A DNA stretch of 64,000 nucleotides from Tulasnella sp. 424 (lineage: Eukaryota > Basidiomycota > Agaricomycetes > Cantharellales > Tulasnellaceae): NCBI GenBank assembly GCA_019633425.1, contig WSUB01000008.1:124001-188000 (forward strand), given 5' to 3'. The position numbers were made by a program, and so were the translations under genes. Numbering within the stretch: the first letter of the stretch is position 1; every line of letters begins with the position of its first letter. Of the stretch, positions 45,209 through 57,803 are shown one piece after another. The notes below the pieces were generated by a model, which did no database searches, was not told where the DNA came from, and saw only the letters and a list, made by a program, of their open reading frames with translations.

Positions 45209-45932
45209 TCATTCCTCCATCTCATCACCTTCTCCTTTTCCATCCTCCTCGGCCTCAGCACCGTCGTCCGACTTCGATGCGTTCGTCTTAGAAGGTGGTC
45301 CATAGCCTGGTCCAGCTGCCTGGGTGCCGTACATCTTCAACCACTCCTCGTTTTCCCAGACTATTTTCAAAGTTATTCGCCCGTAAGCAAATGCCTCAAA
45401 AGGGTTGTAGGGGAGCAAGGGATAAACATGGGAGGACTCACTTGCTCGGTTGCCTAAAGCCTGGACACCAGGTCCTTTCATTGGCTTGGCCAAATTCACT
45501 TTTAACACCTTTCCTTTTAATTCGTTCTGATCCATGTTATCGATTGCGTCCTGTGCGTCAATTGGAGTGCCAAAGGTGACGAACGCAAATCCGCGGTGCT
45601 TTGCATTTTGAGGTGGCGGGTTTGCTGTTTTCGAGCCGGCGTGTAAATGGATTAGCGACCTGAGACAGAAAGAGCAAGGGTCCAAGCTCTACCTCCACTT
45701 TGATTTTGCTGCTGGCCTTGAAATCCTCTTACTTCTTGGGTGGGGATCTGTACGTCCATTATGTCTCCTGCAGGCAGGGTCAGTCAGCAGATCGAATCGC
45801 ATGTCTTACGGCCAACGCCCAAATATACGTACCAAAAGTAGAGAAAACGTCTATTAGCATTTGCTCGTTCACGTCATCTGGTAAATTCCCGATGTAGACT
45901 GTCGATTTTGAGTTCGTTCTGGGTTCAGCCAT
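45209..45932 (-). CDS. RRM protein resembling the N-terminal part of cyclophilin E, lacking a PPIase domain
   Basis: 169 aa from exons (descending) 45932-45833, 45767-45693, 45624-45442, 45360-45209. One RRM: STVYIGNLPDDVNEQMLIDV (RNP2), then GDIMDVQIPTQEVRGFQGQQ, KHRGFAFVTFGTPIDAQDAI (RNP1), DNMDQNELKGKVLKVNLAKP, and a short C-terminal piece IWENEEWLKMYG. The VNLAKPM followed by a W-x3-EWLK block resembles PPIE/Cyp33, but the stop arrives after an acidic tail, so no cyclophilin domain is present. The second exon end was set at the donor GTAGAG (45692), since the earlier GTAAGA donor breaks frame. Probably a splicing-associated RNA-binding protein. Confidence 0.83.
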
Positions 45933-46125
45933 GGCAATTCGAGTGAGAAAGACGTTGGCGGAGAGGTTGGGCGGGAACTCTCCGAGAGAGCACCGGTACC
46001 CAACTGATCCACACCACCTGTGCCGAACGTCAATCAACTTGGAGGGCTAACTACAACCGCATAACTGTAGCAAGCGCACGCGGGACGTCCAAATCTATTT
46101 ACTTCGGTCCGTTTCCCGTGTTACG

Positions 46126-47696
46126 TTAAGTAGAATACACGTAGTAGAGGCAATGATCAAGGACATATCCCCACTTCCCTCGATCTTCAATTTCATTTGA
46201 CATCACGTAAGTGTTATCCACTAAGTTTTTGTTCCACATCCTATGTAAAGGGATAGTACCGGGCTTTTGCGTGAGGTGAACGTAGCAAAGAACTCCTTGA
46301 TCTGCGAAGCCCCATTCAGTGAGATGTTGGCGCCTCTCCACCACGCTGGTTGTGAATAGATGTCTTTCAAATTTGCCATGGTAAACGTGGTAGAATGGAG
46401 TGGCTCCGTCGAGAGGATGTGTGAGGGCCATTCCAAGTGATCCGGAATTGAACCACGGTTCGTCAGAGGAGACTGGGATGTTGCCGGGATCGGGGTCTAT
46501 GCTCAGGCAATGCCTGCCGGCTTTGTTCATAAACTGATAAAGGGGTGCTTTGAAGACTGCAAGAGCAATTTTGAGGCGCGTATTTGTATCGAACAGGCTG
46601 AGGACCGATTCGACTTCCAAGACCTTGGTGACAGCCCAATTCTGAGGCGAGGCTAGGCTTTCCTTCCACTCGGTAAAACTCGAGGCCCTGCAGAGAATCG
46701 AAGCCCTTAGTCCATTTCGTCGTTGTCGAGTCTGACGTACACGCTCACTCGATTAAACCACCCTACTAACATGGAAGGAAGGGAGATAGGAACTTGAGCA
46801 AACATTTGACAACCGGAGCGCACTGCGCCCATTCACCTGAGTAAAAAACTCACGACTGTGCTGAAGTACAGTGGGTCCGACCCACTCTCCTGCGTCTCTG
46901 TTCCCATGTTTTCGGTGTCGCCGTTGATTTCTGCTTCGTGCATCGCTGTTTTAAAACTCCTGCTCAACGCGGCTGTTATATCCTGCTTGACGGATGACTC
47001 GGTGATCTGGATGATCAAACGTCAGCGTTTGGTTCCATGCCGATGCACCCATATATACCGACACTCTTGCCAATAGTACTCTGGATAGTTAAGTGCTTCT
47101 TACCACCCATTTCCACCGAGGTGGGGAACATGGTGCCGTACCAGTTCAGTACCCTCTTAACCTCTTTAGTACGCTCCACTTCGGTATCGAGAGCAAGTGC
47201 ATTCATGATATCTTCTTTGAACTGGGGATGAGGTTGTAGCTGGGTCACGTAGTCTGTGAGGGACACAGCGAGATGGACGAAAGAGAAACGACCAGTAACG
47301 TAGACGTCCTTTTCGGAATGGTGCGACAAGGATGTCCGTACTCCAACCTCATCCCAGGGTGTTTTTGCGGCTAGCTTGGCATTAGACCAGCCAGCTGAAA
47401 GGTAAGTAGAGCTGAGAGGGGAGGTCGTCGATAGGACCTCCAGGTCGGCAGCGCGTCTGGCCCTGAAGGCGACGCGAGAGGGGTCGATGCTCGCTAAAAC
47501 CTGTCGGTTCGTATACCTAGGGCCGGTTTCGTTTTCGGTGTCGATTCCAAAGCCAATGTTGGAATTTTGCAGCTATAGGAGCAAATTTAAATTAGTGTTT
47601 TGGCTATTAAGAATACCCTAGAAGAGAGGTATGACCAACGTGGAGCTCGTTAATATTCGCTGGTATGTTATAAAGGCCAGCTTGAGTGTCGTCCAT
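46126..47696 (-). CDS. MACPF-like protein with C-terminal DUF5648-type domain, copy A
   Basis: 431 aa, five exons (descending): 47696-47640, 47572-47063, 47006-46854, 46762-46749 (14 nt), 46687-46126. The first two thirds resemble a MACPF/perforin-like fold: an N-terminal domain with a GRFSF strand, and a conserved segment with NWYGTMFPTSVEMGGKK, the YGTH-type signature region before the central hinge, followed by a Ser/Glu-rich amphipathic stretch. The last exon encodes a DUF5648-like domain: repeated PLYQF and PFYHVYHG blocks with FTTS, GVLCYVH and YVYST. There is no N-terminal signal peptide. The donor after exon 2 (GTCGGT at 47062) is weak and least certain. Whether it forms pores, and its target, are unknown. 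Same exon plan as copy B. Confidence 0.75.
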
Positions 47697-48477
47697 GAGC
47701 TTTAAGTATGACGGATCCGATTACGCGTCAACCACCATACATTAAACTAGACACTTCTACTATTACACGGTTAGAGTGACCGGCAAGTTTCTACCGACTT
47801 TCCTGTTTCACAACATCTCCCTGAAACGCTTCAACGTCTCAGATGACCAGGGATCACCCAATCCCGCTAGAGCATACTCTGAAATTTCTAGCGCAGCAGT
47901 GTCTGGAGAGTTCTTTCTCGGTATTATATGATGGAGCGATGGTCTCTCGTTATCTGGTGACGAGTCTATGTTCTCTCGTTCTCTGATGACGAGTCAGTAA
48001 TCACTCATATGCCGCCAAGTTAACCAACAGCAATAACAACCGATGGTTCGGTCATAAATGGTCGAAGAAGGTCTGCCAGCGACTGTTTCGAATCACGCCC
48101 GGAAATAGCAGCCGGATAATGGCGGTGACGATCTAGCTCCCTTCGGGCTTGTGCCCCTAATTCTACCAGTTTCTTGGATCCTGGTGGTCTACGATACGGT
48201 GGGAACTGTCGGAGCAATCACCAGCCTCTCATCGGTGATTGAAAAATCTGGACTCCGTCACAACTGCATTCCATCCATCTCGGGAACGTCTTGCAGGTGA
48301 GAATAGCTTCAAGCAAATGGCTCCATAACAACATCCCTTTACCCTCGTGCCCGAACAGGTCGAGAATGGAAATCAATTTTTTGCACAAAGAAATATACAA
48401 GATCATCGAACATTTCTTCAATTTACGTGGTCTACGCCCGACCCTTTCCAGCTTCCAGTGAAAGGCAAAGTGCCGCA
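47697..48477. other. 781-bp spacer between the two MACPF-like genes
   Basis: No gene supported. It carries the copy A promoter, an imperfect tandem pair at 47941-47998, and the copy B 3' region. Two short minus-strand open stretches (48020-48217, 48218-48481) show no conserved features. Confidence 0.45.
47941..47998. repeat. Imperfect 29-bp tandem pair
   Basis: Units 47941-47969 and 47970-47998 share the core TCTCTCGTT..TCTG.TGACGAGTC with about six differences, about 250 bp upstream of the copy A start codon. Confidence 0.65.
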
Positions 48478-49986
48478 TCACGAAGGATACACGTACCAGC
48501 GAACGCCTTCATCCCTGTACCCCCACCTCTTCTGTTCGTCAATTTCGTTTGCCTTCGCGTGGACGTTGTCGCCCCAGCTACTGTTCACCATCCGGTTTAT
48601 AACGATAGTGCCGGGTTTTTCCCTCGTAAGGATATAGCAAACAATGCCTCGATCACTGTAATTCGATTGGCTGCGCTTTTCCACATCGCTGGTCGTGTAG
48701 AGATGCTGTTGGCCACTGGTCAAGTGATAGAGGGGGACGGCGTCATCGACAGGGGATTTAAACACCAAGCCGAGTGCACCCTGGTTGGTCCATGGCCCAT
48801 CGCCGGTAACAGGTATCTTCGACGCGTCAGGATCGGTGCCCAAATAGTGCCTTCCGGCTTCGTTCCTGAACTGGTAGAGTGGTATCTTGGGGACGGGTGG
48901 GTCGACGACCTTGGTAGCGACTGCGAGAGCGATCTTGCTTTGAGTTTCCTTGTCGAACAGGCTGAGGACCGATTCAACTTCCAAGACCTTGATGGTAGCC
49001 CATTGGTGGTGAGACTCCAGACTTTCTCTCCACTTGGTAAAAGTTGCCGCCCTGAAGAAAATACGGGATGCAATTAGCTCAAGACCTCGGACGATATTCA
49101 TAAATAGGCACTCACTCGATTGCACCACCCTTGTAAAGGAATGACCCGAGGGACTTTAGCACGTATCTTCATGAATAAAAAAAGGCACGGACTTACGACT
49201 GTGTAGAAGGGTATCCAGCCAAAGCTGATCTCCTCTGCTCCGGCGCCCAAGTTGGCCCCGGCCTCCGCAGCTCCAAAGCTTTTCCCTAGCGTGAGGCTCA
49301 TCTCCCTCCTGACCGACGATTCGGTAGTCTAACAGGACCACGATGGTTAACGTTTCGCATTTTCATAATCGAGCAGAACAACCACTTACACTACCATCCA
49401 ACCCCACCTTGATCGTCGAATACTTCTTACCACCCATTTCGACCGCGGTGGGGAACATGGTTCCATAGCGGTTCAACACCCTCCTAACTTCCTGCGAGCG
49501 CTGCAGGTCGTTCTGGACGGCGAGGGCGTTCGCAATGGCTTGACGAAACTCGGGATGAGGCCGCAGCTCACTGACGCTGTCCTTAAGGAAGATTTTGCGA
49601 TAGGTGAAGTTGTATTGACCGGTGACGTAGATGTGGTTTCCATTGTCGGATTTGCCGTGAGAGGCCTGAGCGTCCGCCCAAGGCGTTTTGGCGGCCAACT
49701 CGGCATCAGCCCAGCCAGCCGAGAGATAGTTAGAGCCACGACCGGAGTAAGTCGTTTGGATTTCCTGTCCACATTCTGCTTTGTGCACGACGGCGATGCG
49801 GTCGAGGGGAACGTCGGCGATCACTGGGCGGTCCGTGTACCGCGGACCATCTTCGCCATCAGAGACGAACCCAAAGCCGATATTGGACCTGTGGAACTAC
49901 GTAGACATTTTTATAGTTAAGATTGTGCAGAGAGAGAAGGAGTGACATCCACTCACAAGGCGCTTCTTGTTGCAATCTTCATCCAT
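48478..49986 (-). CDS. MACPF-like protein with C-terminal DUF5648-type domain, copy B
   Basis: 418 aa, five exons (descending): 49986-49957, 49896-49390, 49328-49197, 49129-49116 (14 nt), 49051-48478. Same domain order as copy A: an N-terminal MACPF-like region with NIGFGFVSDGEDGPRYTD, GQYNF and NRYGTMFPTAVEMGGKK; a helical Ala/Gly segment (LGKSFGAAEAGANLG) ahead of FGWIPFYTVV; then a DUF5648-like C-terminus (PLYQFRNEAGRHYLG, PLYHLTSGQQHLYTTS, WGYRDEGVRWYVYPS). No signal peptide is seen. All donor and acceptor sites are canonical and the frame is open, so the gene looks intact. DUF5648-type repeats often sit on carbohydrate-binding or secreted proteins; that is family knowledge, not shown here. 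Confidence 0.78.
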
Positions 49987-51069
49987 TTGCGTAGGTTCAA
50001 GGTGCGATTGATCGCTTTTCGTTCGTGATTGGGGTGAGAGTGGTGCTTGAGGATTGGGAGAGGGCAAGAGAGGATTGGGTTGCTCATTCCGATTCCATAA
50101 AATCTGGCCTATTATACTCGTCGAGGTTGAACCATTGCTGTAAATTCCGTCACAGGAGGGCCCTCGCACGTTCGGCGGCTACGGCAACTCACCGCCGAGG
50201 CGCTCGTCCTTCGGTGGTGAAACCAAGGTCATATCGCTCCGGAACACCGATCTTGATGTTCTGGCGGCTCAGAAGAGCTTCTTTGAGTGTTTAATCTATC
50301 GTCGTTGATCGGATTGGCGCCAAATATTCGACGACGCGGTGAGCGAAGATCGCCAATCACAGCTCTTCGGACTCACAAAGGTCATCACTTGGTTGGCTGA
50401 AAAGCCACTTAGATCCATAAATAAAATAGTTTGCGGATAGGCCCACATCTAACTTGCCTTGTCTGTTGCTGCCTAATGACGGTGTTGGGGACAGGCGGTG
50501 ATGAGCACCGAGAACTCACCTGAGAAGTCACACTCACCGTGTAGATGAGCGGGGACTTGAAGATACCAGGCTTCGTAGGCGAATACCCTACTTTGCAACT
50601 TCGGCGTGCACGGCCAACCGCGATCAACGCATGATGTAACGGCAAGGTAATTGAATGGCAGCTACGACACCCCACACAAGTTTCATGACCAAAGTGCGCA
50701 AGCGCACCGTTCAGATTCTATTGGACAAGTAGGTAGTAGTACTCGTTTCAACAACGTCAAGTCGTAAACGAATAACGATAACACGCAGTGTAACAGTGAT
50801 AGAGAGAGTGAGAGCAGAGAGGAAAGCAAGATCCACAAAAAGGAAAGAGAGAGAACAAAATCAACCTCCTCCGGTCATGACACGGTCATAAACAAAGAGA
50901 GAGTGATTTAAGAAACCGAGAGCGAAAATCGATCCGTTCGGGGTAGTAAGCGCGACCAAAAAAGCGCAGCCCAAGAGAAAAAGGAACAGAGAGAATGTAC
51001 ACGAAAGATGCTGTGTTGTGGTGGCGGAGGATGAGGGGACCAAGAAGCGCAGATGAAGCCATCAGCCGC
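49987..51069. other. 1.08-kb region without a supported gene
   Basis: Between MACPF-like copy B and the expansin-like gene. Minus-strand islands that read as possible exon pieces (for example KPGIFKSPLIYT before GTGAGTG near 50537) are not joined by any consistent model. The section near 50760-50880 is AC/GA-rich and noncoding. Confidence 0.4.
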
Positions 51070-52068
51070 TTAGTTGACGTATTGCCACGAGATGTCGAGG
51101 ACGCCGACACCGTAGTCGCTTTCGAGCGCCTTGAAGGCACCCCTGGAGAGGTCGATGTCGCCGCTACCGGGGCACGAAGGGCAAGCGTCAGCGATGACGA
51201 TCTGGACCTTCTTGCCGTTCTTCTTGTTGGTGATCTCGACTTTCCTGAAGTAGGGCGAAAAAGCCACAGTCAGCTACCATATTCCTTCACCCCCCCTGCG
51301 AAGAGACAATGAATGATGCTTAAACACTTACTTGCCGCAAGTGGAGCTGACTTTGTCAACATTGCCGTACAAATGGAAGTTCATGGCACCGATCAAGGCA
51401 CTGTCAGGGTGCTTCTTGCCGCAGGCACCAGCGGTGTTGTCCTGGGTGTACCAAGTACCGTGTCCAGTGTGGGTGCTACCAGTGGTGCTGACCTTGGTGG
51501 CGGCAGGAGTCTTGGTAGTGGTCTTGGTGGTGGTAGCCTTCTTGGTAGTGGTAGTAGGCTTCTTGGTGGTGGTGGGATTGAGGGTGACGGTGTTAACCTC
51601 GTCGTCGCCATCATCGCATTCGTCGTCTGGAAGCGTGTCAGATCGTCTTCGTCAGTGACCCAGATCGCGAAAAAGAAAATGACAAAAAGTTCCACACGCA
51701 CCATCACCATCGTCAGCTTGGGTACCGGTAGAAGCAGTCTTGGCGGGGTTGCACTCGGCGGGACGGGTAGAGAGCGCCTGGCCATGAGCGAGGGGACCGC
51801 AGCAGGTGTCGAAGAACTTGGTGTTGTGCTTGTTCTTGCAGTCAAGAGCATTGTAGCGAGCGTGGTAGATGTCATAAGGCTAGAAGGTGGAAGCGGTCAT
51901 GACAAGAAAGGTCAGCAGAATGTTCATTCCAATTTCGACTAGCGTCATGTGCTGTGAACGCACCTCGAACTTGGACTCGTCCCAGGCCTTGGCGACGGGA
52001 GCAGCGGCAACGGAGGTAGCGAGAGAAAAGACAGCGACGGCTGCGACGAAGATCTTGGTGAAAGCCAT
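51070..52068 (-). CDS. Secreted expansin-like (double-psi beta-barrel) protein
   Basis: 250 aa. Exons (descending): 52068-51964, 51879-51702, 51626-51332, 51244-51070. The signal peptide MAFTKIFVAAVAVFSLATSV is followed by AAAP, with cleavage near residue 23. A Cys-containing N-region (ALDCKNKHN, FFDTCCGPLAHGQALS) precedes an acidic patch and a Thr/Lys-rich linker (repeats of TTTKK), then the RlpA/expansin-like barrel: TGHGTWYTQDNTAGACGKKH, IGAMNFHLYGNVDKVSSTCG, KVQIVIADACPSCPGSGDID, LSRGAFKALESDYGVGVLDI and SWQYVN. Such proteins are abundant in basidiomycetes and are thought to bind or loosen wall polysaccharides; no cellulose-binding module is attached here. The promoter side has a long pyrimidine-rich leader and a TATATATATA run near 52306. 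Confidence 0.9.
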
Positions 52069-53319
52069 TGATGATGTTGTTATAGAGGTGGAGGTGTGGG
52101 TTGTTGAGACAGGTACAGGGAGGGAAAGAGAGTGGGATTGAACGCTTATTGACGTTGAATGAGGAAAGAAAGTGGGTAGAGAATGATTGTTGAAGGACAC
52201 CTAAAGGTGATACCTGCCAGCAACAAGGGAGAAGAGCGGGAAGAGGAGTGAAAAGGGAGGGAGGGGAGGAGGTTAGAGAAAAAGGTAAGCGATGCGTTGG
52301 CGTGGGTATATATATACGTGCGGGCGAGACAATAGACAAGCATGTGGCGTACCTTGCGGAGAATAAGGGAGTTGCTAAGGGAATGAACGAGGGACTGAAG
52401 AATTTCAAACTGCGGCCGTGTCAGCTAAAATAGTGCATCCTCGCGCCCCCATGCCGAAACAGTAACCCCACGTTAAAACTCCGACGGTCCGCCGCCATTC
52501 CACGATATGATAAAAATTTCAACATCTACCACGAAGACTAGCTAGCATTCACATCCATTGCCCTGATAAGCGCGCTCTTTCTTCTAATCGCAGTCGCCCA
52601 TGTACACGCTGCTCTCGGATTTTTTCATCGGTTGTCTTTCTTGCCGAGTCGGGGGGAAATGACCATCCGATTCCACCCCTCGAGCACTCTGTTGCCATCG
52701 AGTCCGGGACCGCCTCGATGCAGCATAAAAGTTAGTCGGGTTGGGGCGCTCAGATGTTGCGTCGTCAAGGGTGTTTGCATTGCAATCAGGTCTTGGCCTC
52801 ACAACTCCATAAAAAGGCGTCTACAAGCCGTAACTACAGAGTCATTAGAAAGCTTTTCTTGGACGGCACGCTGTGTCAGGGAATGGTTGTCGCTGTGTTA
52901 CGTGGAATTCCCATCAGAACGCAGCGCGAAGCTGAACCGCCCTCAGGAATTTGGAAAAGGGAATTGTCCTAAAATACTGCCGAATCCATGCCAAGCCTTT
53001 GTTTTGCCTGTTCGTCTCCTTCATTCCGCCGTTGCTCAGTGCCGTTGCCGGCAGCCAGCATCAGGAACAGCGAGGCGCCAAGGGCGGGGTCTTGTCCCTT
53101 ATTTGGGAAGCGAACCTCCGCACTTCAAAATCCCTTGCTTCTTTTCCCACTCTCACAGTCCGGAAGTCGACGTCATCTGCGCGGCATACATGTCCTCCGC
53201 ACCACACCCTTTCCGCCTGCGCAGTAAACACCACAAACCACAAACAACCAGCCTCTTGGCTTAGATCAAGTGTAGTATCTGTTCTCGTTACCAACGAGAG
53301 CGTGCAATCGAAAAGAAAC
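52069..53319. other. 1.25-kb divergent intergenic region
   Basis: Separates the expansin-like gene (minus) from the membrane-protein gene (plus). A TATATATATA element near 52306-52316 and a strong pyrimidine tract on the minus strand (52200-52290) probably belong to the expansin-like promoter and leader. A 210-codon plus-strand open stretch (52632-53264) is not supported by composition or family sequence. Confidence 0.5.
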
Positions 53320-54263
53320 ATGGTCTCGAGCACAGGAGAGGGAATCGAACTTCAACCTTTGGGAGCTAACGCTCCACCGCCCAAACCCACCCGGGAAGAG
53401 ATCAAGGAGCGCCTGTCTCATATGCGAGACGAGTCTTCCGGATGGTGGGCGTGGATTACAGCTGCATGGTATGTCTTACGTTGGCTGGTCTATGTACTAT
53501 CTTGGGCGCACAGTGTGATAACCACCCAACACCAGGTTCACCATCCTCGCCCTCCCACTCCTCGTCTTCCCTCGTCTCCTACTTTTTCTCTCAGCACCAT
53601 ACAATGTACACACCGCAGAAGTAAGAGAAATCATGACTCCTCTCGAAGGTTTCCTCTGCACCCACGTCGGCATTGGACTTCTGGCGCTCGCCATTGCTTT
53701 GATCACCTCAGTAAGTCGTCCTCCACACCAACTCGACCGAAGCTCAATAGAACCTGACGTACGCTTCAATCTATTTTTGTTAGATCCCCTCACCGCCACC
53801 TATCATCCGAGCAGGGGTCGTACCGCCTCCACAAATCCATCCTTTACTCGCTCCGCTGAGCTTCTCGCTCGCTACTACCGCATTCATCTCATACAATACC
53901 AGAAGCATCGGTGCACTCGGTATGATCATGACCTTCGGATGCGGCATTACCGGTCTTTGGGGTCTCTGGGTGGTAAGTCGGTCCAACTATCGGCCAGGCA
54001 CTCTCAGCCACGATCACTAACACACTGCCACCATTGAAAAATAGATGGCATTCGAAGGCACGGGTGATTACTCCAACAAAACCGGTGCAGACAAGCACAC
54101 CTCCTCGTTCCTTTTTGGTAATAAGGCGTCAGCAAGTCAACAAAAGAAGGTCTGGCAGAAGGAGCGCGAGCGCGAAGTTCAGCAACCGCAGCAAGAAGAG
54201 GTCGAGTTACAGGACCGAAATGGTGGTTCTTCCTCAAGCGGTTTGAGGCGTAGGGTCCCTTAA
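53320..54263 (+). CDS. Conserved fungal multi-span membrane protein, function unknown
   Basis: 243 aa from four exons: 53320-53468, 53536-53710, 53784-53972, 54045-54263. After a polar N-terminus (PTREEIKERLSHMRDESSGW) come hydrophobic segments WFTILALPLLVFPRLLLFLS, GFLCTHVGIGLLALAIALIT, LLAPLSFSLATTAFISYN and LGMIMTFGCGITGLWGLWV, suggesting four spans. The C-terminal tail (FEGTGDYSNKTGADKHTSSF then Gln/Glu-rich) is polar. Splice signals are canonical and phases agree. I recognise it only as a basidiomycete/ascomycete membrane protein without an assigned role. Confidence 0.75.
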
Positions 54264-54361
54264 TTACGTATTTGTCCTGTGCTGTGTAATGATAATGGAA
54301 ATCGAGAAATACAACAAGTACAACTGCCGTAAACTAGGAAACAACCGCTAAGGAGTACGCC

Positions 54362-56696
<2,335 letters not shown>

Positions 56697-57058
56697 GGTG
56701 GGCAGTCGAAACTAGGATTGAGGAGAAGAGAACCGCGGGAAGCCATATGCTAATTATCGGGAATGGAATGGGAAGGCGGTCGACGATTTCGGCAACGGAG
56801 GACTTTGTAATTACGAGGTTTTCTCACTCACCAACGAGAAAATAACTACGATATGCTTATATATGGTTATCGTTTATTCCTCGTGCCTTACGGGCCAAAT
56901 CCGATGTCCCCCCTCAACCAGAGCACGCGCCTTGATACTACATAGCCATTATTTTCGTGGCCGTTTGGAGCCAGCACAAATGAAAACGATGAATAATATC
57001 CCATGCGGCAGTAAAAATAGAAGGAGAACAGAAGAGACCAAAGGTGAGGATACGGTGC
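56697..57058. other. 362-bp intergenic region
   Basis: Upstream of SRP54 and just downstream of the DPM2 stop. No gene; expected SRP54 promoter and DPM2 3' UTR. Confidence 0.5.
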
Positions 57059-57449
57059 CTATGCAGACTTCATCGCTGCTTTTGCCCTGCGTTTCCGGCC
57101 CTCCTTGATAGCAACGGACCCAAAGAACGCGCCCACAGCTGACACACCAACAAACAAGATGAATGCTGGGATGCGAACGGCCCACTCTCTGGCGGGGAAA
57201 AAGTCTTGGATGGAGCTGTCATCTGGGAAGAACGGCTAATGCAGGAATAAACGACGGAGGAGGAATCAATACGACATGAAAAAGACGATACGGGTTACAT
57301 GCTTACTGTTATGAGGGCCCAGGTCGTGTAATATATGAAGACGGTCGCTGCGACAAGCAGCATCCCGCCGCCTACAACTTTATCTGCTGCGCCCTGCAAC
57401 TGAAGTTCAGCTCCACCGAAGTTGACATGCTTTGATATAGACTTACCAT
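57059..57449 (-). CDS. DPM2: Dolichol-phosphate mannosyltransferase regulatory subunit DPM2
   Basis: Small ER membrane subunit that stabilises dolichol-phosphate mannose synthase (and takes part in GPI-GlcNAc transferase). 88 aa; exons (descending): 57449-57447 (ATG only), 57393-57307, 57235-57059. It reads GAADKVVGGGMLLVAATVFI, YYTTWALIT, PFFPDDSSIQDFFPAREWAV, RIPAFILFVGVSAVGAFFGS and a basic tail GRKRRAKAAMKSA. There are two hydrophobic spans, as expected, and the length fits (about 84). The intron right after the ATG has a textbook donor GTAAGTC and acceptor TTGCAG. Confidence 0.9.
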
Positions 57450-57803
57450 TTAAAATGATCTGCAAGAGTTTACAAAAGACAAAAGGAGTGGTAGCTGAAG
57501 AAAAGAGCTTGGTCGACGTGGAGGTTGCGTGGAGGATGTCACTTGGAGACTTCCCAAAACGGATGGCGTGAGTAATCTTGGTCGCCGCGATCACCGCAAA
57601 GGGTTCACCCACTGGTCATCAGGGTTAACTTGGCGTTTTGCAACCATTCAATCCATACCCGACCCACCTATCGACCGGCACAAATCACATTGAGCATCGA
57701 GCCTGCTGGATTCTTGTCGCTTCATTCAAGATTTGGACTGCATGTGGGTTTGTTAACGATGACTCCTCCTTCTTGCCCTCACCTACCACTCCTTTAGATA
57801 GAC
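57450..57803. promoter_or_regulatory. DPM2 / kinase-TPR 2 divergent promoter
   Basis: 354 bp between divergent starts. An overlapping minus-strand open stretch (57295-57612) continues upstream of the DPM2 ATG without conserved sequence. Confidence 0.45.

Noticed and set aside
46126..47696. MACPF-like copy A considered as a pseudogene
   Set aside because: All five exons are open and in phase with copy B. Only the donor after exon 2 is weak, which is not enough to call it broken.
47941..47998. C/D-box snoRNA candidate (TGATGA-like and CTGA-like boxes)
   Set aside because: Box spacing and a terminal stem are not convincing; it is better described as an imperfect tandem pair.
52632..53264. 210-codon plus-strand open stretch
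   Set aside because: It has no recognisable motif, lies in a divergent promoter region, and its frame overlaps the leader of the membrane-protein gene. Composition looks non-coding (many Arg/Cys/Ser).
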